Shown piece by piece: positions 10,760 to 21,946 of a stretch of 64,000 nucleotides of DNA. How positions within the stretch are numbered: position 1 is the stretch's first letter; each line of letters opens with the position of its first letter. The stretch is taken from assembly GCA_949987705.1 (NCBI GenBank), contig OX465283.1, positions 52,552,953 to 52,616,952 on the forward strand, written 5' to 3'. Both the position numbers and the translations under genes were made by a program. A model generated the notes under the pieces. It was not told the origin of the DNA and did not search any database. It saw nothing but the letters and a program-made list of their open reading frames with translations. This DNA comes from Thereva unica (taxonomy: Eukaryota > Arthropoda > Insecta > Diptera > Therevidae).

Positions 10760-12514
10760 GTGAGTACGTTTATTTTGCTTCATTGATTACTAGCATTCCA
10801 TCGAAAAGTATTTTATTTGATTTTTTTTTGTTTTTTATTAATTTACCTGAATCCTTTATTTAGGGCTCGATGAGTGAAAACAGACCTAAGAAAATATATA
10901 AAGAGAGAGAGAGAGAGAGAGTTTTTGTCTATTACTTTACTAGAATAGCTATGCGTTCCAGCGCTATTTCCCCATTTTAAAATACACGAGTGACACGTAA
11001 CACCTCGCTAGAATCCGCCATCATGGAATTTCGATGGTGTATCAACTGGTGTTGAAGGCTTGCCTTAGCGCTGGCCCTAGGGTAGAGCGAGTGGAGCGGA
11101 AGCGGAAAAATGAATGTGGAAAACAATTTCGAGCAAAAAATAAAATTTTTACAGCACTTTTTGAATGCGTTGTTTGTAGCTAGCCAAGTCTATGTACTCA
11201 TCAATATGACTCGAACACGGCACAAGCAGGGAGCATTGACTCCAAGACCGATCGTACATGGCCTTAGGCCACATCCTGCTCGAGATCCATTGTGCAGACT
11301 GAATACGGCGGATCTAAACTCGATAAAAACCGCAATCCTAATTTGTAAACAATCGTGTTGAAATTATGAATGGTACTGCGTGAATGTACTACTAACGATG
11401 GACTGCAGATACCAGGCGAACTTCGGTTAGAATTAGCCTTCCATTGGTGATACGGAGCTCTGCCATGGGCGACCGTCCTTTCTCGCCGAGCTCGTGGTAT
11501 CAATATAAAATTACCTTAAAAAAACTTTCTTTTGAAGATGGATCACTTCTTAACGCTCCAAACATTTCCCAAAAGAACGACCTACAAGGCCAGTTAGATA
11601 TTTTTGGATCCATGCTTCAAGGTGTCGAATGTGGTCCCAGTGAAGGAAAACTTTCGGGATTCTTCTTCAGGGAGGGCAGTCTGAGCCCGTAAACCCAGGG
11701 ATGGAGTGCGTTGAGATTACTCCTTCATGGAAGCAACTCTGAGAAAACATACTTCCTCTATTGCAGCTACAGGCAGAACTGTGACCCTAAAACCACCATC
11801 GATATCCTTATGGGGCCCCCAACCCATAAAGACTTGCAAAAGGGGAGATATAATCCCGTAAGAAGGAAATGGCAGGCCGGCAGTACTCGAAAAAAGTTTT
11901 ATCTAGGACAACTGGGAATACAATTTATGTGAAGTGAAAGCGTCGAACAAAGGGCGCCGAAAGACAATCTCGCTCCACCCTCAATAAGGGCTAGGCCGGC
12001 GCTGGCTTGCCTACCGGCATATAAAATTATCCTAATGTTTCTTTGCCCTCTCTTCACACAACCGGCGGATAATGTGGGTTCGGTGGGTAGCAGTACCCAC
12101 CCGGAAAATTCAGGATGGGTAAAATATCCACCCGGAATTTGAGAATAATTGAGCGTGTGAGCTGAAGAATGCCCATGGTTCTGGCGCATATTCGCCGAAT
12201 CTTACACAATAAAAGAAAACGTTCTCTGCATTACCCTGGATATCTAGCCATACCAGTCACAGTGCTGAGCTATCGTCCATATCTTCCCACTCCACTCAAG
12301 ACCTGCACGAGGTCGTAACTCACTTAACCACACTCGCTCGTAACCCACCTATCCACATGTGGGATAAGTCTAAGGATCCACTGACTCTTAACAGACTTGT
12401 CTCACTTGCCTTGCCATTACGTCATCTGCCGCCGCACTGATTTTGTTTTCCATCTAACATATTCTGAATCATGGGTATAATTCCCGCTATCACGCACGCC
12501 ATATCATTGGATAT
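10760..12514 (+). other. Intron sequence, mostly unrecognised, with a (GA)n microsatellite
   Basis: This is the start of the 10.7-kb last intron of the Side-like gene. A GA dinucleotide run lies at about 10900-10921. Open frames between 11110 and 12189 are short and show no domain. The 3' edge (12501-12514) is the left target-site duplication of the LINE insertion that follows. Confidence 0.5.
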
Positions 12515-13984
12515 CGGATTGACAACGTCTCTCCAAAGTTCATGAAATTGATCGCCCCATTTATATCTAATGTCCTTACTCATATTTTTAACACCTGCCT
12601 TACAGTTTCTCAGTTTCCTAGCCAATGGAAACAGGCTCTTGTTGTACCTATTCCGAAAAAGGTCTCTCCTTCGCAACCATCTGACTTCCGTCCAATCAGT
12701 CTTCTATGTTTCCTTTCTAAAGTTTTTGAAAAAATTATTGCTAAGCAGCTCATGTACTATCTAAATCAAAGTAGTCTTCTCTCTATATGGCAATCTGGTT
12801 TCAGGTCTGGGCACAGCTGCGAAACGGCACTCTTAAAAGTTTCAACTGATATTTTTGAGTCACTTGATAACAATAAAATTGCAATCTTAGTTCTACTCGA
12901 TTTCTCAAAAGCATTTGACTCAGTTGACCATATGATGTTACTTGAAAAACTAGGCAGAAATTTTGGACTCGGCCCTACTGCAGTCAAACTTTTTGAAAGC
13001 TATCTCCAGGAGCGCTCTCAAATTGTTAAGGTACAAGAATCTTTCTCCGAACCAGCGCTTCTTCATTGTGGAGTACCTCAAGGCTCTATCCTGGGCCCCT
13101 TGCTTTTCAGCCTTTATATAAACGACCTTCCAAATGTAGTCAAACATTGTTCCATACATCTATATGCTGATGATGTGCAGATCTATTTAAGCAAACCTCT
13201 TGAACTTATCGAGGATTGTACTGTTCAGCTAAACAGTGATCTGAAACGTGTGACTGAATGGTCAGTCCAGTACAAATTACTGCTGAACCCTACCAAGTCG
13301 TCCTGCCTTGTCGTCAGCAAAACTCCTATTGACATTGAAAATCTGTTCCCAATTAAAATTAATGGTAATGTTTTACACTATGTTGACTCTGTAAGAAATC
13401 TGGGAGTCGAGCTCGACTGTAAATTCAGTTGCTGTAACCAAACCAGAAGTGTCCTTCGTAAGGTGTATGCCTGCCTTCGCCAACTTTGGGTATCCTCTAA
13501 TCTATTGCCTCTTGCTTTACGTATACGACTGGCGAAGGCCCTGGTAATGCCCCATTTCACGTACGGAAGCCTAATTTTTTCAAAACTTGATGCTGTCTGT
13601 TCAAGAAAAATAAAAGTCGCGTTCAATGATACCCTTCGTTTTGTCTTTAAATTGCGTCGTTTTGATCATATCACGCGCTATGCTCCCATTCTGCTAGGTA
13701 TGACGTTTGAAAACTACCTAATATATCACCGGTTAAAATTCACTTTTAAACTTATACACAGCAGATGCCCTGGATATTTATTTCAAAAACTTAACTTCTT
13801 GCAACTAAGCAGACAATCTAGCACACTTTTGGTGCCTCGTATACGAACAGTATATGGTGAACGCTCTTACTTGTTCCAAATTGCTCGGATGTGGAACAAA
13901 CTACCCGTTTATGTGCGGAGCGCGTCCTCTTGGCGATTATTCAACAGGCTCTTGAAGGAACATCTAACAAATAACAATCTGTAG
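12515..13984 (+). CDS. LINE reverse transcriptase (N-terminally truncated ORF2)
   Basis: The frame is open from the insertion junction at 12515 to the TAG at 13982-13984; the first ATG is at 12542. RT blocks occur in order: SDFRPISLLCFLSK (about residue 47 from that ATG), LDFSKAFDSVDH (about 118) with the first catalytic Asp, GVPQGSILGPLLFSLYINDL (about 177), and YADDVQIY (about 208), the catalytic YADD box. The thumb and a C-terminal region ending in MWNKLPVYVRSA follow. The endonuclease and ORF1 are absent. No internal stop or frameshift was seen, so the insertion is fairly recent. It cannot move by itself. Confidence 0.9.
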   Translation, partial: RIDNVSPKFMKLIAPFISNVLTHIFNTCLTVSQFPSQWKQALVVPIPKKVSPSQPSDFRPISLLCFLSKVFEKIIAKQLMYYLNQSSLLSIWQSGFRSGHSCETALLKVSTDIFESLDNNKIAILVLLDFSKAFDSVDHMMLLEKLGRNFGLGPTAVKLFESYLQERSQIVKVQESFSEPALLHCGVPQGSILGPLLFSLYINDLPNVVKHCSIHLYADDVQIYLSKPLELIEDCTVQLNSDLKRVTEWSVQYKLLLNPTKSSCLVVSKTPIDIENLFPIKINGNVLHYVDSVRNLGVELDCKFSCCNQTRSVLRKVYACLRQLWVSSNLLPLALRIRLAKALVMPHFTYGSLIFSKLDAVCSRKIKVAFNDTLRFVFKLRRFDHITRYAPILLGMTFENYLIYHRLKFTFKLIHSRCPGYLFQKLNFLQLSRQSSTLLVPRIRTVYGERSYLFQIARMWNKLPVYVRSASSWRLFNRLLKEHLTNNNL

Positions 13985-14292
13985 GGTCACTCACTTTTTG
14001 AATCTTCTTTTCATTTATCTTCTTTTCTTGCCATTTTTTTTTTCTTTTATTTTATTATTAAAACATTATTTTTTATATTTTGTTAATATTATTTTTCAAA
14101 CTTCATCTTGTAACTTCTTTTCATTTTTCTTGGTTTTCTCACTTTTTTTTTTTAAACATTATTTCTTGTATTTTGTTAATATTATTTGTTTTTTAGTTTG
14201 TAGTATGTTATATTCATTTTGTCTCAGTCACCCAATTAATATTTTGTTTGTACGTTTGTAAGAATTATGTTCTTTTGTACAATTTTAAATAA

Positions 14293-14322
<30 letters not shown>
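12515..14322 (+). mobile_element. 5'-truncated jockey/CR1-superfamily LINE with target-site duplication
   Basis: The insertion is flanked by a 14-bp perfect direct repeat, ATATCATTGGATAT, at 12501-12514 and 14323-14336. It starts inside the RT-coding region (frame open from 12515) and ends in a run of ATT/TTA trinucleotides after AATAAA. The 5' truncation, 3' simple-repeat tail and target-site duplication are the hallmarks of target-primed reverse transcription. It sits in the last intron of the Side-like gene, same orientation. Confidence 0.9.
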
Positions 14323-14326
<4 letters not shown>

Positions 14327-14336
14327 CATTGGATAT

Positions 14337-14759
14337 GGTCCTGTATGCGCATCACGAGCGAAGGACGCTTAAGCTGGAGACATATACATGCGTACGTACG
14401 TGCGTGCGGTGATTGTTGTAATCGAAGTACTTACATTCAAATGCAAACTTACATATAGTTACGTAAACGGAACGCACGCAACGCCTAAGTTGTTCTATTT
14501 CCAAATTCTCCTCATTGCCGCTTTCACCATAGTCTCAAATACCCAAACACAGTATATCCAACAGACACATGCACTCGTCGCTTAGATTTTTTGGTTATTT
14601 GTAAGAGACTAGAAGGAACCCAAGCACGCAATTGTCTGTTAGCAAAAATTCGCTGCTTGCACCGCAGGCACTGTAAGCACGCACTAGTCTGTTTCCAACT
14701 TCAGTCTGTATGTGACCCTCCATTTTCTGCTGTTAGCCCCCTTTCTTGCTGCAACCCAT
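14337..14759 (+). other. Intron sequence with short ACGT-rich runs
   Basis: It resumes the sequence interrupted at 12514. A short alternating run of CGTACGTACGTGCGTGCGG type lies near 14391-14409. No gene is recognised. Confidence 0.45.
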
Positions 14760-15100
14760 ACTGGCACTGCATATAGCTAGACTGTGCTCTCCACCCTCGC
14801 CAACAGGATGCGACGGATTGGTTTGGTCCCTACGTTGGACAGCATTCTTGGATATGCCGCACAAATGGCGAAAGCTTTATCCGCTAAACCCTCCAATTGT
14901 GTTTTAAAATTAAGTCTGTGGTCGATCATCACTCCCAGGTACTTTAAGGTGAGCTGTAAATGGCTGACCTGTTCTCATACCTAGATTTTTACTGATACTT
15001 GTTTCCCAGGATGCTGATTAGCGTTGTTACAGCTTTGTGCTCAGCAAACAGCAGACCAGCGCTTTCAGGCCACGCTTTAATATCTCAGATTGCTTCGCTC
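14760..15100 (-). pseudogene. R1-like LINE reverse-transcriptase remnant
   Basis: The minus strand reads LTLKYLGVMIDHRLNFKTQL from about 14956 downward, then a segment like LADKAFAICAAYPRMLSNVG and RRILLARVESTV, then a stop. This is the RT palm-to-thumb part typical of R1/I-like LINEs (KYLGV.ID.RL.F...). The rest of the element is not intact. Confidence 0.65.
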
Positions 15101-15339
15101 GCGTATAACTCGATCTCATCGAGGCGTAGCCTCAATACGTCATGGTACGTTGTTATCCACCGGCGAGGTCCTAGGACATCACATGTTGTTCTGTTCAGCG
15201 TCGGCCCATCTTCCAATTCACAATGAAGTGACCTACCTTCTTTACTTTCTAGGAAAGGTTGTTACCAAATAACAGTTTCCGATGAAGGGTTGTGTTTGTC
15301 TGACTACCCACCCGGGTCCACCATGATCTGTCTCTTCAA

Positions 15340-15500
15340 CCTTCAGCCTCCAATCTTTTGGATTGAAACTTGAAAATAAGACCCAAGTACTTACCTGATT
15401 TGGATAGGATCAGTGCTCGACCATTGATTTTAGTAGTTCGATTCTTGAAATGTATCAGTTCTGTCTTTTCCGGGTTAAGGGAAAATCCACAGTGGTAGAG
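15340..15500 (-). pseudogene. Second small LINE RT remnant
   Basis: The minus strand reads FSLNPEKTELIHFKNRTTKI, then ALILSKSGKYLGLIFKFQ. This is the RT block following the catalytic box (NP.KTEL..F...KYLGLI). The copy is short and frameshifted beyond this point. It lies next to the R1-like relic but reads like a different clade. Confidence 0.55.
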
Positions 15501-16740
15501 CACTCATTTGATATTCAACTTGGTCAAAAAGTTATATTTAATTGTCACAAAATATCTACCTCCTAACCTAATTCCTCTTAACCAGGTTATTGATTAAAAA
15601 TTCATTTTAGACATGAGAAAATCTTTTGCCAAGTCCCTTTTCCATAAGGTATCTCCAAATACCTTTAGTATAGGATTAACACTGAAAATCTTTTTGAAAC
15701 ACAATTTTGAAATTCTTCAGTGCTTAGTTCTCTTTCGTAAACAAAAGCCTGGCTGCAAGAGACTTACAGGCTCACGAACGCGGCTTTGAGGACAATAAAG
15801 CCAAAATTTAATGCAAACAGAGATTTCGAGGGCTTTGACGATAAATAATCCTGCAGCTTTGCTATTGCGTGTCTAGGCAGAAACTTGGGTTTGGGTGTAA
15901 ACAATGCATTTGAAAAGGAGTTACAAGAACACCACGAAAGCTACCCAAATCTGGTGGAACTGGAAAAACTATAGAACTGTGCATAAACTGCAATTGTTAA
16001 ATACTTCTGGAGGAATAAGTAGAATTTAAAAATATTCCTAGTTTTCGGCAGTTTCTTTATAGTACAGTTTCCAGAGTAAAAAAATCGCTAAAACTGCAAA
16101 AAAAATTGTAGTTTAATGAAATTTGGAATGGTGGGAGTTTAGCAATTGGAGAAAAGGTAACCGTTGAGCTCCGGGCCGTACTTCGTGAAAATCACTAGAA
16201 AATCCGATTGAAAGAATTTTCCGACGCTTTCCCGACCGTAGCTCGGAAAAACGTCGAAATTGGAAAAATGTTAAGAAGACAAAATTAAAGCTATGAAAAT
16301 TCTCAACAAAAAAAGTTATATAAGCTTTTCCCGGAAAACCTCACGTTTGGTCGGAAAATGGAGGCTAAAGAAAAAAAATATGAAAAATTAATTTGTTTTT
16401 ATCTTGTTTTCTTTATGCAGGGTGTCCCACCTCTAGTTACAATGTGCCGGGCTGTAGATAGGCTTTGGATAGACGAACAAAAAATCATATGGAAGGGGAT
16501 CAGAAATCGTAACGGTTTGGTCACTAGGGCGCTTTGAAATTTTTTTGATAGAGGTTTACATATCACCCTGTATTTTGGTAACCCGATGACCTACTTCCAA
16601 TAATTAGGTAGCAGTATACGCAGAATACTCCCTACCTATCTAAACTGTAAAAGCGAAGGTTCTACACCACCAACTTCCAGAGTTATGAGTCTTGATCTAT
16701 CTCCAGTTATTTCCGAAGAACTTTGTCAATTTTTCTAATA
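15501..16740. other. Unassigned intron sequence
   Basis: No coding sequence is supported here. The sequence near 16100-16400 has repeated CGGAAAA/TTTTCCG-like text, suggestive of an old MITE, but I could not define ends. Confidence 0.35.
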
Positions 16741-16743
16741 TAC

Positions 16744-16935
16744 TTAATGCTTTGACAGGGTATCGGCTAGATGTTTTGTAGCTCGAGTTCTGTACAGAGT
16801 TCGAACATTCCATGAGAAAATTCGTAAATGGTTTTGCCTTTTTCGTTGCCGTGGTCGTCGTCGTTTATTCCAGTATCCGAGGCATGTTGCTCGTTCCGCA
16901 ATAATTATTTTTTTCGGGTAGGTTATTAACCTCAC
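16744..16935 (-). pseudogene. RTE-like LINE endonuclease N-terminal fragment
   Basis: The minus-strand frame contains LRIFSWNVRTLYRTRATKHL, then ADTLSKH. The block (F.WNVRTLYR.GA...LA..L) is the start of the AP-like endonuclease in RTE-type LINEs. It stops after about 63 residues, before the later catalytic motifs. Confidence 0.6.
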
Positions 16936-17244
16936 GCCAAGCTTACTTGGAAGGAACTAGCCCTATCATATTACCCTATCCTCTCTCATAGAATAGTTAC
17001 CAGTGGCCACTGCTAGGAGGTTAAGATCGCACTTCCATCAGTCTGAAATAGTTGCGGCATGTGCATGTTATGCTATATGTTATGCCAACTTACCCAGCTC
17101 ACTTTGAAAATATATGAAGATAATTTTGTTCAAATAACCAACATCTAAGGGTTAAACAGAACAAATGGCGCATTTGAATAAACGAAGAGCTTCAAGAAAT
17201 GTATGACGAAATAAAGGTAGCTATATACGTACATACAATTGAAT

Positions 17245-17400
17245 AGACTGCGATGGCTCGGAGAAGTTGTACGACCTTCAAAAGATAGAAGCCAGCATTT
17301 TGAATGGTATACTATCAGGAAGGAGACAGTGGTATACTATCAGGAGGTCCTGATGAGGATTAGTGGACATCAATTATGGGCAGGGATGAAGCCCGCGAAA
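17245..17400 (+). pseudogene. RTE-like LINE 3' coding fragment
   Basis: The + strand reads RLRWLGEVVRPSKDRSQHFE, then W. This matches the last conserved region of RTE-like ORF2 (LRWLGHV.R...). An 18-bp direct duplication (GTGGTATACTATCAGGA and a near copy) interrupts it. The copy is dead. Confidence 0.5.
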
Positions 17401-17890
17401 GTCCCACGAAGATACTAATTGGGGGGTGTGGGCGTGTCCACCTGGAACAGAGGCACTTTTGAAGTACACCCCCGAGCGATGGTTCTTGTAGGATCTGAGA
17501 CGTTAGCGACAGTTAACTTGGCTCCCAGAAGCCCGGCTCGGCTTTGGGTTTAAGGGTGTTGGTGCCGTACCCAGCACTTGTTAACTTTTCTCTAAGCTTA
17601 CCCAGATCCTACCGGCTGCGCCAGTGTAATATATGTATAAATATATTTTCAATGCTTTATATATATGTATGCTTCTAGACTTTTGCTTTAGATCTCTTTT
17701 ATTTAATTTTTTCTGTTATGAACTTTTTTCTGTGGCGATCCTTATTAAACTGTTACTTACTTGTTCTCAACTGCTGTACTTCAATCCTTAACTACAATAA
17801 TTAATCACAACACTTTCCTTTTCATGCTTTATTTTACTTTTTTAACCATAGTTCGTAATCACAATCCTTAATCCTTAACCACAATGATTA
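17401..17890. other. Intron sequence leading into the minisatellite
   Basis: No gene is seen. From about 17750 the sequence becomes T-rich with degenerate versions of the minisatellite motif (CACAAT...TTTAATTTA). Confidence 0.4.
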
Positions 17891-17894
17891 GTTT

Positions 17895-20085
17895 GTTTCT
17901 TTAACTATACTTCTTGACAATACTTTAATTTATTTCTTCTCCACAATACTTCAATTTTATGTCTTCTTCACAATTCTTTAATTTATTCCTTCTCCACAAT
18001 ACTCTAATTTATTTCTTTAATTTCGATTCTTCTTCACAATACTTTTAATTATTCTTTTAACTTAATTTCTTGTCCACAATATTTTAAATTATTACTTTAA
18101 CTTAATTTCTTCTCCACAATATTTTGAATTATTACTTTAACTTAATTTCTTCTCCACAATATTTTGAATTATTACTTTAACTTAATTTCTTCTCCACAAT
18201 ATTTTGAATTATTACTTTAACTTAATTTCTTCTCCACAATATTTTGAATTATTACTTTAACTTAATTTCTTGTCCACAATATTTTAAATTATTACTTTAA
18301 CTTAATTTCTTCTCCACAATACTCTAATTTATTTCTTTAATTTCAATTCTTCTTCAAAAACACTTTTAATTATTCTTTTAACTTAATTTCTTCTCCACAA
18401 TATTTTGAATTATTACTTTAACTTAATTTCTTCTCCACAATATTTTGAATTATTACTTTAACTTAATTTCTTGTCCACAATATTTTAAATTATTACTTTA
18501 ACTTAATTTCTTCTCCACAATACTCTAATTTATTTCTTTAATTTCAATTCTTCTTCAAAACCACTTTTAATTATTCTTTTAACTTAATTTCTTCTCCACA
18601 ATATTTTGAATTATTACTTTAACTTAATTTCTTTCCCACAATATTTTAAATTATTACTTTAACTTAATTTCTTGTCCACAATATTTTAAATTATTACTTT
18701 AACTTAATTTCTTCTCCACAATACTCTAATTTATTTCTTTAATTTCAATTCTTCTTCAAAAACACTTTTAATTATTCTTTTAACTTAATTTCTTCTCCAC
18801 AATATTTTGAATTATTACTTTAACTTAATTTCTTCTCCACAATATTTTGAATTATTACTTTAACTTAATTTATTGTCCACAATATTTTAAATTATTACTT
18901 TAACTTAATTTCTTCTCCACAATACTCTAATTTATTTCTTTAATTTCAATTCTTCTTCAAAACCACTTTTAATTATTCTTTTAACTTAATTTCTTCTCCA
19001 CAATATTTTGAATTATTACTTTAACTTAATTTCTTGTCCACAATATTTTAAATTATTACTTTAACTTAATTTCTTCTACACAATACTCTAATTTATTTCT
19101 TTAATTTCAATTCTTCTTCAAAACCACTTTTAATTATTCTTTTAACTTAATTTCTTCTCCACAATATTTTGAATTATTACTTTAACTTAATTTCTTCTCC
19201 ACAATATTTTGAATTATTACTTTAACTTAATTTCTTGTCCACAATATTTTGAATTATTACTTTAACTTAATTTCTTGTCCACAATATTTTAAATTATTAC
19301 TTTAACTTAATTTCTTCTCCACAATACTCTAATTTATTTCTTTAATTTCAATTCTTCTTCAAAAACACTTTTAATTATTCTTTTAACTTAATTTCTTCTC
19401 CACAATATTTTGAATTATTACTTTAACTTAATTTCTTCTCCACAATATTTTGAATTATTACTTTAACTTAATTTCTTGTCCACAATATTTTAAATTATTA
19501 GTTTAACTTAATTTCTTCTCCACAATACTCTAATTTATTTCTTTAATTTCAATTCTTCTTCAAAAACACTTTTAATTATTCTTTTAACTTAATTTCTTCT
19601 CCACAATATTTTGAATTATTACTTTAACTTAATTTCTTCTCCACAATATTTTAAATTATTACTTTAACTTAATTTCTTCTCCACAATACTCTAATTTATT
19701 TCTTTAATTTCAATTCTTCTTCAAAAACACTTTTAATTATTCTTTTAACTTAATTTCTTCTCCACAATATTTTGAATTATTACTTTAACTTAATTTCTTC
19801 TCCACAATACTTTTAATTATTCTTTTAACTTAATTTCTTGTCCACAATATTTTAAATTATTACTTTAACTTAATTTCTTCTCCACAATATTTTGAATTAT
19901 TACTTTAACTTAATTTCTTGTCCACAATATTTTAAATTATTACTTTAACTTAATTTCTTCTCCACAATACTCTAATTTATTTCTTTAATTTCAATTCCTC
20001 TTCAAAAACACTTTTAATTATTCTTTTAACGTAATTTCTTCTCCACAATATTTTAAATTATTACTTTAATTTCAATTCTTCTTCA
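17895..20085 (+). repeat. AT-rich minisatellite, 40-bp unit with higher-order organisation
   Basis: The basic unit is 40 bp, built from CTTAATTTCTTCTCCACAAT and ATTTTGAATTATTACTTTAA, repeated in register between 18061 and 20060 with single-base variants (TCTCC/TGTCC, TTGAA/TTAAA). A longer variant block (CTCTAATTTATTTC...CAATTCTTCTTCAAAA) recurs about every 160-280 bp, giving a higher-order repeat of several 40-bp units plus one variant block. The array lies in the last intron of the Side-like gene. Its left part (17895-18060) is more degenerate, as expected at an array edge. Confidence 0.9.
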
Positions 20086-20542
20086 AAAACCACCACTCCC
20101 AACGACTTGTCCGGTTCGCGATTCAAACTTGACCACTATTATCGACTTGCCCGATCCGCGTTTCAAAACCAACTTTTCTAAAAACAGAAATCGCGACGGT
20201 TTCGCGATTCAAACCAAGAAAACCTTATTTCTTGGAAAAATGTCGCTCCACATAAAATTTACTATTGAAAACTGTCGATTTGGCAGTTCTCACGGGCAAC
20301 TTTGACCTTCAATTTTGGTCGCACGTTAAGTGCCTATTTAGCGTTTCTCACACCTGAAGTGAGCGCGCAAATTATCTTATCAGACAAAGGACTCATATTA
20401 CCGGCACCGCTGTCGTTCCCGTGCAGGGAAAATGTGCATGGTTGTAATAACTGCAACTGGGATTGCAATATGAGTTTTGTAATTTTTGTTTGAGGTTTAA
20501 TTTATCAAACTTGTATTTCTTGTTGGACCTTGAAAATGGTTA
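20086..20542. other. Unassigned intron sequence after the minisatellite
   Basis: GC content rises and short motifs of CGACTTG(T/C)CCG type repeat twice (20102 and 20144 regions). No gene or bounded element is recognised. Confidence 0.35.
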
Positions 20543-20614
20543 ATGAACAACGCGCAATTCCATTATTTAGGGAAAAGGGTCAATTATTTTTGGGAGAATT
20601 TAGCGAATATTTGG

Positions 20615-20760
20615 TCCACAACAGTAGGACGACCAAGATATAGGTGTAGGGTTGACGTTCTTGAAGATATAAGGATACTTCGTTCAAAAAATTGGACAGA
20701 GCTAGCAAGACGTAGAGACGACTGGAAGAAGATACTTCAAGAGGCCCGAGTCCTGCAAGA
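20615..20760 (+). pseudogene. RTE-like LINE C-terminal fragment
   Basis: The + frame reads GRPRYRCRVDVLEDIRILRS, then KNWTELARRRDDWKKILQEA and RVLQ. This is the C-terminal signature of RTE-type ORF2 proteins (GRP..RW.D.V..D...L....W...A.DR..WR.I...A). The frame is open from 20543 to 20866, but only this block is recognisable. It is probably a 5'-truncated relic in the intron. Confidence 0.6.
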
Positions 20761-20869
20761 TACTGTAGCGCCATTTAATAAGAAGAAGATAAATATGGAT
20801 CGTACAGCCAAACTCGCCATAAAGTCTAATTTTGTACACCCAGAAAATATAAGCCTGTGTAAGTAGCCT

Positions 20870-21442
20870 AATTTTCATTCTCAACTATAGTTCAGTTTCA
20901 ATGGTTTAAATAAGCACTAGGTTATAAGGGTTTATCTTATAAGGGTTTGTACACTTTCAGGCGAATTAATAGCTTAAAATATATAAGAGCTAGTGTGACT
21001 ACTTGAAGTTTGAAGCCCCTCTATTTATTTAGTTTGCTCTACATAGAAATTGGGTTGTGTGGGACACGTTTACTTACTTTTTTTTTGTAACGCCCTTTAA
21101 ATTTCTTTCTGGAATTATTAGGTTTTAAGTTTGAGTTGCGGCGATGGCCCTTATAATTATAAACCATCGCCTCAAAGCGCCCTTAGCGACAGCGAGGGAA
21201 ACTCAGTATTGTCTCCCGCTCATAGAGCCGTTAAAGCAAAAGAATAAGAGGATAATGTAGGGTTGTCGCGTTTTAAAGTCTGATTATGCTCCGATCACCA
21301 ATTATTTTTATATCCTATCATATTCCGTGTATTACCCTGAACCCCATTGAAAATTTGGCTGCATTATTTTTTTGTTTGTTTTAAAATCGCATTAAATAAA
21401 TTTCATTAGTTCATCGAAATGCAATTTGTTTTTTTCTTCCAG
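20870..21442 (+). other. Intron end before the last exon
   Basis: No feature is recognised until the pyrimidine tract TTTGTTTTTTTCTTCCAG that forms the acceptor of the last exon. Confidence 0.5.
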
Positions 21443-21946
21443 CAGTCAGATGAGCTGCACTATGCTGAATTGGCTTTGACACTTCCAAAGAATCCCGTCG
21501 ATTGCAACAGCACGATAATAATACCAAACTGTAGTAGCAACACGATAACAAAAAAACCGCCCCCACCACCATCGTATGACTACTTCGAAGAACCAACAAT
21601 ATACGCGCAAATAGACCACTATAAAACCACATCGTCATCATCGACATCCCCATTTCCGCCCCTGATATCACCAGCGTCACAAACAGGTATAGCATCCTCG
21701 ACAACGAATCTCTATCATGCAGCAGGAATCGCTGGCAGTGGGGGTGGTATCGGCGGCAGCAGTACTTTACCAGGTGCCATTAACCCTTTGGGTTTAACAG
21801 CAGCCCCTAATAGTATGAAACCTATTCCCCTGACAGCGGTGTCACCTTCGGGCGCTTCGGCAGCAGTTGCAGGTAAACCATTTTCAAGGGAAATTGTCAC
21901 CGTGAGAACACCGCTGCTGTACACCCAGCAGGAGAGTTGTGTTTAA
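21443..21946 (+). CDS. Sidestep-family receptor, last coding exon with C-terminal PDZ ligand
   Basis: The exon starts after a strong acceptor (TTTTTTTCTTCCAG) at phase 0, matching the phase-0 end of the exon at 10759, and runs to TAA at 21944-21946. The product begins QSDELHYAELALTLPKNP, has a proline cluster (KKPPPPPSYDYFEEP), a second Tyr motif (TIYAQIDHYKT), a Ser/Gly/Ala-rich low-complexity stretch, and ends VTVRTPLLYTQQESCV. The YAEL and IYAQI tyrosines and the ESCV tail look like a cytoplasmic signalling tail with a class I-type PDZ-binding end. In my memory, Side-family tails share the DELHYAEL-like and QQESCV-like blocks. The acceptor is CAGCAG, so use of the second AG would remove one Gln. 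Confidence 0.85.
   Translation, partial: QSDELHYAELALTLPKNPVDCNSTIIIPNCSSNTITKKPPPPPSYDYFEEPTIYAQIDHYKTTSSSSTSPFPPLISPASQTGIASSTTNLYHAAGIAGSGGGIGGSSTLPGAINPLGLTAAPNSMKPIPLTAVSPSGASAAVAGKPFSREIVTVRTPLLYTQQESCV

Noticed and set aside
17895..20085. Regular 40-bp repeats that could suggest a CRISPR array
   Set aside because: There are no unique spacers; the whole unit repeats, and the context is a eukaryotic intron. It is a minisatellite.
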